From Streptomyces chumphonensis (GTDB taxonomy: Bacteria; Actinomycetota; Actinomycetes; Streptomycetales; Streptomycetaceae): a stretch of 64,000 bases of DNA. The stretch is from positions 51,482 through 115,481 of the forward strand of contig NZ_JACXYU010000017.1 in the NCBI RefSeq assembly GCF_014779715.1, read 5' to 3'. This document shows, piece by piece, positions 58,104-64,000 of the stretch. The notes below the pieces were generated by a model. The model made no database searches, was not told where the DNA came from, and worked only from the letters and a program-made list of their open reading frames with translations. The translations under genes and the position numbers were made by a program. Numbering within the stretch: position 1 is the stretch's first letter; each line of letters opens with the position of its first letter.

Positions 58104-59327
58104 ATGGACCGGCTCGTCAACACCGTGCGCCCCTACGCCTGGGGCTCCACCACGGCCATCCCCGAGCTCCTCGGCGAGGAACCGACCGGCGAGCCGCAGG
58201 CCGAGCTGTGGATGGGGGCCCATCCCGGCGCCCCCTCCCGCGTCGACCGGGGGGACGGTCCGCGTTCACTGGCCGACGTCATCGCGGCCGATCCGTCCGG
58301 TGAGCTGGGCGCGCCCTGCGTCGAGGCGTTCGGCCCCCGGCTGCCCTTCCTCTTCAAGGTGCTGGCCGCGGCCGTGCCGCTCTCCCTCCAGGTGCACCCC
58401 GACCGGCGGCAGGCCGAGGCCGGGTTCGCCGCCGAAGAGGCGGCGGGCATCCCCGTCGACGCCCCGCACCGCAACTACAAGGACCCCCACCACAAGCCCG
58501 AGCTCCTCTGCGCCCTCAGCGCCTTCGAGGGGTTCTGCGGCTTCCGGCGGGCCGAGGAGTCCGCCGACATCCTCGCCGCGCTCGACGTCGACGGGCTCAA
58601 GCCCTACGTCGACCTCCTGCACGCACGCCCCGAGGCCGACGCCCTGCGCGAGGTCTTCACGGCCCTGCTCACCGCCGACCGGGCGGAGATCACCGCGACC
58701 GTCTCGGCCGCCGCGCCGGCCGCCGAGCGCCTCGGCGCGGAGGGCGGCCCGCACGCCGCCGCCTACGCGGCGGCCGCCCGCGCCGCCCACCACCACCCCG
58801 GCGACCCGGGCTTCCTCGCCGTCCTGCTGCTGCACCACGTCCGGCTCCAGCCCGGCGAGGCCCTGTACCTCGGTGCGGGTGTCCCGCACGTCTACCTCAG
58901 CGGCCTGGGCGTCGAGCTGATGGCCAACTCCGACAACGTGCTGCGCTGCGGGTTCACCCCGAAACACGTCGACGTGCCCGAGCTCCTGCGCATCGTGCGC
59001 TTCGAGTCCGGCGACCCGGCCGTGCTCCGGCCCGAGGCGGGCGACGACGAGGCCGAGGTGTACAGCACACCCACCGACGAGTTCCAGCTCTCCCGCCACG
59101 TCCTTCCGCCCGCCTCCGCCCCGCGCGCGCTGCCCTCGCACGTCGCGCAGATCCTGCTCTGCACCCACGGCACCGTCTCCCTGCACGGCGGGGACGGCGG
59201 TGACGGCCCGGAACTCGCCCTCCGGCGGGGTGAGTCCGCCTACGTACGGGCGGGCGTGGCCGTACGGCTCCGGGGCGAGGGCACGCTGTTCCGCGCCGCC
59301 GCGGCCGTGCCACCGCGCCGGGTGTGA
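58104..59327 (+). CDS. manA: mannose-6-phosphate isomerase, class I
   Basis: Zinc isomerase of 407 residues that links fructose 6-phosphate and mannose 6-phosphate. Zinc ligands are in SLQVHPD (Gln, His), HKPELLCAL (Glu) and GAGVPHVYLSG (His). The N-terminal VRPYAWGSTTAIPELLGE and NSDNVLRCGFTPKHVDV are family hallmarks. ATG 58104 has GGAGGA about 7 nt upstream. Confidence 0.93.
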   Translation: MDRLVNTVRPYAWGSTTAIPELLGEEPTGEPQAELWMGAHPGAPSRVDRGDGPRSLADVIAADPSGELGAPCVEAFGPRLPFLFKVLAAAVPLSLQVHPDRRQAEAGFAAEEAAGIPVDAPHRNYKDPHHKPELLCALSAFEGFCGFRRAEESADILAALDVDGLKPYVDLLHARPEADALREVFTALLTADRAEITATVSAAAPAAERLGAEGGPHAAAYAAAARAAHHHPGDPGFLAVLLLHHVRLQPGEALYLGAGVPHVYLSGLGVELMANSDNVLRCGFTPKHVDVPELLRIVRFESGDPAVLRPEAGDDEAEVYSTPTDEFQLSRHVLPPASAPRALPSHVAQILLCTHGTVSLHGGDGGDGPELALRRGESAYVRAGVAVRLRGEGTLFRAAAAVPPRRV

Positions 59328-59365
59328 CGTCCGTCGCCGGGCCCCTCCCCGAGCCCCCCGCACCA

Positions 59366-59395
59366 TTGGGGCGGAGCGGGCGCAGCGTGTAGATT
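59366..59395 (+). promoter_or_regulatory. ahcY promoter
   Basis: TTGGGG (59366-59371), an 18-nt spacer and TAGATT (59390-59395). Transcription would start near 59402, leaving a leader of about 217 nt before ahcY. I recognise no known riboswitch in this leader. Confidence 0.55.
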
Positions 59396-59618
59396 CGTCA
59401 GGGCACAGACGTCGCTGCTGATGGCGGTCGGGCGCCCCCATGGGCGGTCGAGGGAGAGAGGGCCTCCGACGGACTGCGCTGCGGTCAGGGACCGGACGGG
59501 TCCGTAGGGTGCACGGGACGGGGCGCACGGCGCCGGCCGTACCGCACCCCTCGCGTACCCCGGCCGCTGCCGCGGACAGCCCGCACGTACCTCGACCGAC
59601 AACCGAGGAGCAGCTCAG

Positions 59619-61076
<1,458 letters not shown>

Positions 61077-61107
61077 CCGGCGGTCGACAAGCGGTAGCCC
61101 GGACGTC

Positions 61108-61139
61108 GGCCCCCGTCGCCCAGCAGGGCGGCGGGGGCC
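61108..61139 (+). terminator. hairpin terminator after ahcY
   Basis: Arms 61108-61121 and 61126-61139 pair over 14 bp with one mismatch around the loop AGCA, 31 bp after the ahcY stop. Confidence 0.75.
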
Positions 61140-61159
61140 CGCCCTATCGAGGACCCACC

Positions 61160-61774
61160 ATGCCCCGCGGTCGTTACACGCTCCACGATCCCCACGACCA
61201 CACCCCCCTCGGTGAAGAACACTTCCAGTGCGCCCCCGGCCCGTCCGGGTGGCGCTACGTCTCCCGGACCACCACGCCCGACGGCGCGCACGCCGGCTCC
61301 CTCGACCTGACCCTCGACGACCTCGGGCGCCCCATCCGCCTCGAACTCCGCGCCGCCGACTGGCACGTCCGCGCCGCCGCGCTCGACGGCGTCACCTGGG
61401 TCCGCAGCGATCCGCGGGGCGAGCACGCCCAGGAGGGAAACGCCGCAGCGCACGCGTTCACCGGCGCCTCGCCCGCGTTCCTGGTCGCCCTCGCCCGGCT
61501 GCTGCGCCCCGAGCCAGCCGCTCCGGCCGTCCGGGTGCGCCTCGTCGCCTTCACCCCTCCCGTCCTCGCGCCCCGCACTATCGACCAGGCGTGGGCCCTG
61601 ACCGACAGCGAAGCACACGCCACCGACAACGCCCCCCTGATCGTCGACGCGTACCAGGTCGGCGACCTGCAGACCGGCGAACAGCACACCGTGCACCTGG
61701 CCGGGGACGTCGTCCTCTCGGCTCCCGGCGTCGAGCTGGAGGACCTGGAGTCCCCGCCGTCCGGTTTCGCCTGA
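61160..61774 (+). CDS. conserved hypothetical protein
   Basis: Protein of 204 residues, not recognised. It begins RGRYTLHDPHDHTPLGEEHFQC and is predicted to be mostly beta strand with a soluble profile. No signal peptide is seen. Proteins of this form are placed after ahcY in Streptomyces, as I recall. It ends inside a hairpin shared with the convergent RDD gene. Confidence 0.7.
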   Translation: MPRGRYTLHDPHDHTPLGEEHFQCAPGPSGWRYVSRTTTPDGAHAGSLDLTLDDLGRPIRLELRAADWHVRAAALDGVTWVRSDPRGEHAQEGNAAAHAFTGASPAFLVALARLLRPEPAAPAVRVRLVAFTPPVLAPRTIDQAWALTDSEAHATDNAPLIVDAYQVGDLQTGEQHTVHLAGDVVLSAPGVELEDLESPPSGFA

Positions 61775-61798
61775 GGCCGCCCCGCGGAGCGGCCTCAG
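61771..61798. terminator. shared terminator overlapping two stop codons
   Basis: CTGAGGCCGC (61771-61780) and GCGGCCTCAG (61789-61798) with an 8-nt loop. Both the TGA of the hypothetical gene and the stop of the RDD gene lie in the arms. Confidence 0.75.
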
Positions 61799-62721
61799 GC
61801 GGGCGGGACGAATCCGCCCCCCGACGGCCGCTCCGGCCTCCGCTCCTCCGGCGCCGCCACCGCCTCCGCCTCCGCCTCCGACGCCGCCCCGGCCTCCGAC
61901 GCCGCCCCGGCCTCCGAGCCGGACGGCTCCGGTGCCCACGCGCCCGCCGGGCCCGACGGCACCGGCCTGGTGGCGGTCTCCCGCACCCGTCCCGCCTCCC
62001 GCCGCTGCCGCTCGGCCAGGACCCCCGACAGGTAGCCCACGGCGGGCACACCGGGAGGAGGCGGCGCCCCCGTGGCGGCCACGACGTCGTCCGCCAGCCG
62101 CTCGCCGAAGGACTGACGCACGCCCGGGTCGAGCTGCCCGACGCGGGTCAGGTACTGGCGCACCGCCAGCCACAGACCGTCCGGCACCTGCGAGAGGTCC
62201 AGGCCCGCGAAGTGCCCCGCCAGCCACGGGGGCGGCGGCGGTACCGCGTCCGTCCTGGGTACGGGCACCCGCTCCGCGACGACGAGCGCCCCGGCGAAGA
62301 CGTCACCCAGCCGGCGTCCCCGGGCGGAGACCAGCGAGGCGACGCAGGCCACCGATCCGAGCGTCAGCTGGATCTCCAGGAACCCCACCAGCCCGCGCAC
62401 GAGCGCGTGGCGGAACCGGATCGGACCGCCGTCGACCCGCACGACCCGCAGCCCGCAGGCCAACTTCCCGAGGGAACGGCCGTGGGTCAACGTCTCCACG
62501 GCCACCGGGACGCCCATGAGCACGAGGATCAGCAGACCGACCCGCACCGCCGCCACGGCCGCGCCGTCCAGGTCGAGCACCATCGTCGTCAGGACGAGGG
62601 ACAGGAGGAGGTAGGCCGTCCACAGGACCAGGAGGTCGAGACAGATCGCCAGCGCACGGCTCGGCAGCCTCGCCGGCCGCAGGCCCAGCACGACGGCGTC
62701 ACCCGTCACCAGATCACTCAC
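61795..62721 (-). CDS. RDD-family membrane protein
   Basis: Protein of 308 residues. The RDD domain (about 10-150) has LPSRALAICLDLLVLW (the Arg/Asp of the family), two more helices, and TLTHGRSLGKLACGLRVVRVDGG. The C-terminal half is soluble, with a low-complexity Glu/Ala tail encoded by imperfect repeats of GCCTCCGACGCCGCC type. GTG 62721 was chosen for the GAGGGG site 8 nt upstream; GTGs at 62727 and 62742 are alternatives. It is divergent from the SpoIIM-like gene. Function unknown. Confidence 0.8.
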   Translation of the reverse strand: MSDLVTGDAVVLGLRPARLPSRALAICLDLLVLWTAYLLLSLVLTTMVLDLDGAAVAAVRVGLLILVLMGVPVAVETLTHGRSLGKLACGLRVVRVDGGPIRFRHALVRGLVGFLEIQLTLGSVACVASLVSARGRRLGDVFAGALVVAERVPVPRTDAVPPPPPWLAGHFAGLDLSQVPDGLWLAVRQYLTRVGQLDPGVRQSFGERLADDVVAATGAPPPPGVPAVGYLSGVLAERQRREAGRVRETATRPVPSGPAGAWAPEPSGSEAGAASEAGAASEAEAEAVAAPEERRPERPSGGGFVPPA

Positions 62722-62804
62722 CGGCACATCCCCTCGTCGCACATGGGACCAAGTCTGCCGACCGGTGCCCGGCGAGCGCCACGCCGGTCTGCGAAGCTCT
62801 CCCC

Positions 62805-63812
62805 ATGGATCTCGACGTCTTCGTCTCCGCGCACCGCCCCGAGTGGGACCGGCTGGAGGAACTCCTGCGGCGACGGCGCCCGCGCACGGGTGCCGAGGTC
62901 GACGAACTCGTCACCCTCTACCAGCGCACCGCCACCCACCTCTCGCAGATCCAGTCCAGCGCGCCCGACCCCGCGCTCACGGCCCGGCTGACCTCCCTCG
63001 TCGCCCGCGGCCGCAGCGCCGTCACCAGCCCCCGGCGCTCCTCCTGGCGCGACGCGGGGCACTTCCTCACGGCCGGGTTCCCCGCCGCCTGCTACCGCAC
63101 CGCACGCTGGTGGGGGCCGACGGCGGTGCTCTCCGTGCTCCTGGCCGCCGTGATCGGCTGGTGGGTCGGCACGAACCCCGAGGTGCAGGCGCTCATCGGC
63201 GCCCCCGACGAGCTACGGCAGCTGACCCGCCCCGGCGGGGAGTACGAGACCTACTACTCCAGCAACCCCGCCGCCTCCTTCGCGGCGCAGGTGTGGACGA
63301 ACAACGCCCAGGCCGCGGCCATCTGCCTCATCTTCGGGGTGCTCCTGGGCATCCCGGTCCTGTGGGTGCTCCTGCTGAACATGGCCAACCTCGGCCTGGG
63401 CCTCGGCCTCATGTCCGCTGCCGGGCGGCTCGACGTGTTCCTGGGCCTCGTCCTCCCGCACGGTCTGCTCGAACTCACCGCCGTGTTCGTCGCCGCTGGC
63501 ACGGGCCTGCGCCTGGGGTGGACGGTCATCGATCCCGGACCGCGCCGCCGTGGCGACGCCCTCGCCCTGGAGGGCCGCAGCGCGATCGGCATGGCCGTCG
63601 GCCTGGCCCTCGTCCTGTTCGTCTCCGGCGTCATCGAAGGCTTCGTGACGCCGTCCGGCCTGCCCACCTGGGCCCGCGTGACCATCGGTGTCGTCGCGGA
63701 GGCGGCCTTCCTGGCCTACGTCGTCGTTCTCGGCCGCCGCGCCGTCCGAGCCGGCGAGACCGGCGATGTGGAGGCCGCCGACCGTCCGGCGCCCCTTCCC
63801 ACCGCAGCCTGA
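62805..63812 (+). CDS. SpoIIM-like (stage II sporulation protein M) membrane protein
   Basis: Membrane protein of 335 residues with about five helices (about 105-125, 165-190, 205-230, 265-285 and 292-315). Conserved parts are VWTNNAQAAAICLIFGVLLGIPVLWVLLLNMANLG and LPHGLLELTAVFVAAGTGLRLG, typical of the DUF95/SpoIIM family. In actinobacteria it is found next to RDD genes, as here. In Bacillus the homologue helps remodel peptidoglycan in sporulation; the role here is not known. Confidence 0.83.
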   Translation: MDLDVFVSAHRPEWDRLEELLRRRRPRTGAEVDELVTLYQRTATHLSQIQSSAPDPALTARLTSLVARGRSAVTSPRRSSWRDAGHFLTAGFPAACYRTARWWGPTAVLSVLLAAVIGWWVGTNPEVQALIGAPDELRQLTRPGGEYETYYSSNPAASFAAQVWTNNAQAAAICLIFGVLLGIPVLWVLLLNMANLGLGLGLMSAAGRLDVFLGLVLPHGLLELTAVFVAAGTGLRLGWTVIDPGPRRRGDALALEGRSAIGMAVGLALVLFVSGVIEGFVTPSGLPTWARVTIGVVAEAAFLAYVVVLGRRAVRAGETGDVEAADRPAPLPTAA

Positions 63813-63861
63813 CGATCGCCGATGTGCGGTGACGGCCCGCCGCCTGCTATGGTCGGCGTCG

Positions 63862-63905
63862 CCTTGCAGGAACCCCTTGACGGGGTGCTTGCAAGGAGGT
63901 AGATT
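63862..63905 (+). promoter_or_regulatory. strong promoter with inverted repeat at right edge
   Basis: TTGACG (63877-63882), a 17-nt spacer and TAGATT (63900-63905) are close to the main sigma factor consensus. CCTTGCA (63862-63868) and TGCAAGG (63890-63896) form an inverted repeat that spans the -35 and enters the spacer, and inside it CCCC/GGGG can pair. The transcribed gene lies outside. From 63906 to the end I see no ORF with a ribosome site. Confidence 0.65.
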
Positions 63906-64000
63906 CGAACAGTTGCCTGGAGGCCAGTGAGCCCCGGCGTCATGTGAAAATCTTCCTCCGCATTCTTGATGAATCAGCCGATTAGGTCGGCGAAAATGAT

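Noticed and set aside
59396..59618. SAH or SAM riboswitch before ahcY
   Set aside because: The conserved sequence blocks of these elements are not found in the leader.
63900..63915. tRNA T-arm-like GATTCGAAC
   Set aside because: There is no matching acceptor, D-arm or anticodon arm nearby; the segment fits a -10 box better.

Overview
The window is very GC-rich, with strong third-position G/C bias, frequent GTG/TTG starts and the 87-residue WhiB protein. Gene order around purE/purK, whiB, fbiA/fbiB, manB/manA and ahcY matches what I remember of the Streptomyces coelicolor SCO3020-SCO3068 region. It is best read as core chromosome of a Streptomyces or close relative. All family calls come from reading the translations; no database search was possible.

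Left part (1-13 kb): a truncated PucR-type regulator diverges from a secreted lipase, followed by an MFS transporter and a secreted fibronectin-III protein. Next is a sigI-like sigma factor with its antagonist and anti-sigma kinase. Then comes a stress/envelope-type block: a MerR regulator with a cobalamin-type domain, a divergent ECF sigma factor, DUF4383 and DUF4397 proteins, a class F sortase and a short zinc-binding anti-sigma-like protein. A POT peptide transporter ends this part.

Middle (13-27 kb): a two-component system, GtrA, purK-purE, a dipeptidase, a lipoprotein, a glycosyltransferase, two LCP (LytR-CpsA-Psr) proteins, a thioesterase, a VOC protein, UDP-glucose dehydrogenase and an acyl-CoA dehydrogenase.

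Accessory insert (about 27.3-32.2 kb): lower GC and less biased codon use. It carries a compact RiPP cluster of the ATP-grasp (graspetide) type: precursor peptide, ATP-grasp ligase and a PCMT-like methyltransferase, all translationally coupled. Small hypothetical genes and an XRE/DUF397 regulatory pair lie upstream of it.

Riboflavin uptake locus (32.3-34.8 kb): an FMN riboswitch, a short ORF stop-start coupled to a substrate-binding lipoprotein, and a divergent permease gene.

Right part (34.8-64 kb): three more LCP proteins, a peptidoglycan amidase, a mannose-1-phosphate guanylyltransferase, an AlkA glycosylase, fbiB-fbiA (coenzyme F420) and a cysteine dioxygenase preceded by a leader peptide ending in a cysteine cluster. 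Then follow whiB, a large membrane glycosyltransferase with a DUF5719 partner, a zincin-like protein, DUF3499, manB, a Trm112-like protein, a SIS-domain isomerase, manA, ahcY, a hypothetical gene, and RDD and SpoIIM-like membrane proteins. The window ends in a strong promoter whose gene lies outside.

The most interesting signals are the cysteine-rich leader before cysteine dioxygenase, the riboswitch/short-ORF/riboflavin-transporter arrangement, and the graspetide-methyltransferase cluster. Several genes also have a -10-like box directly before the start codon, suggesting leaderless transcripts.
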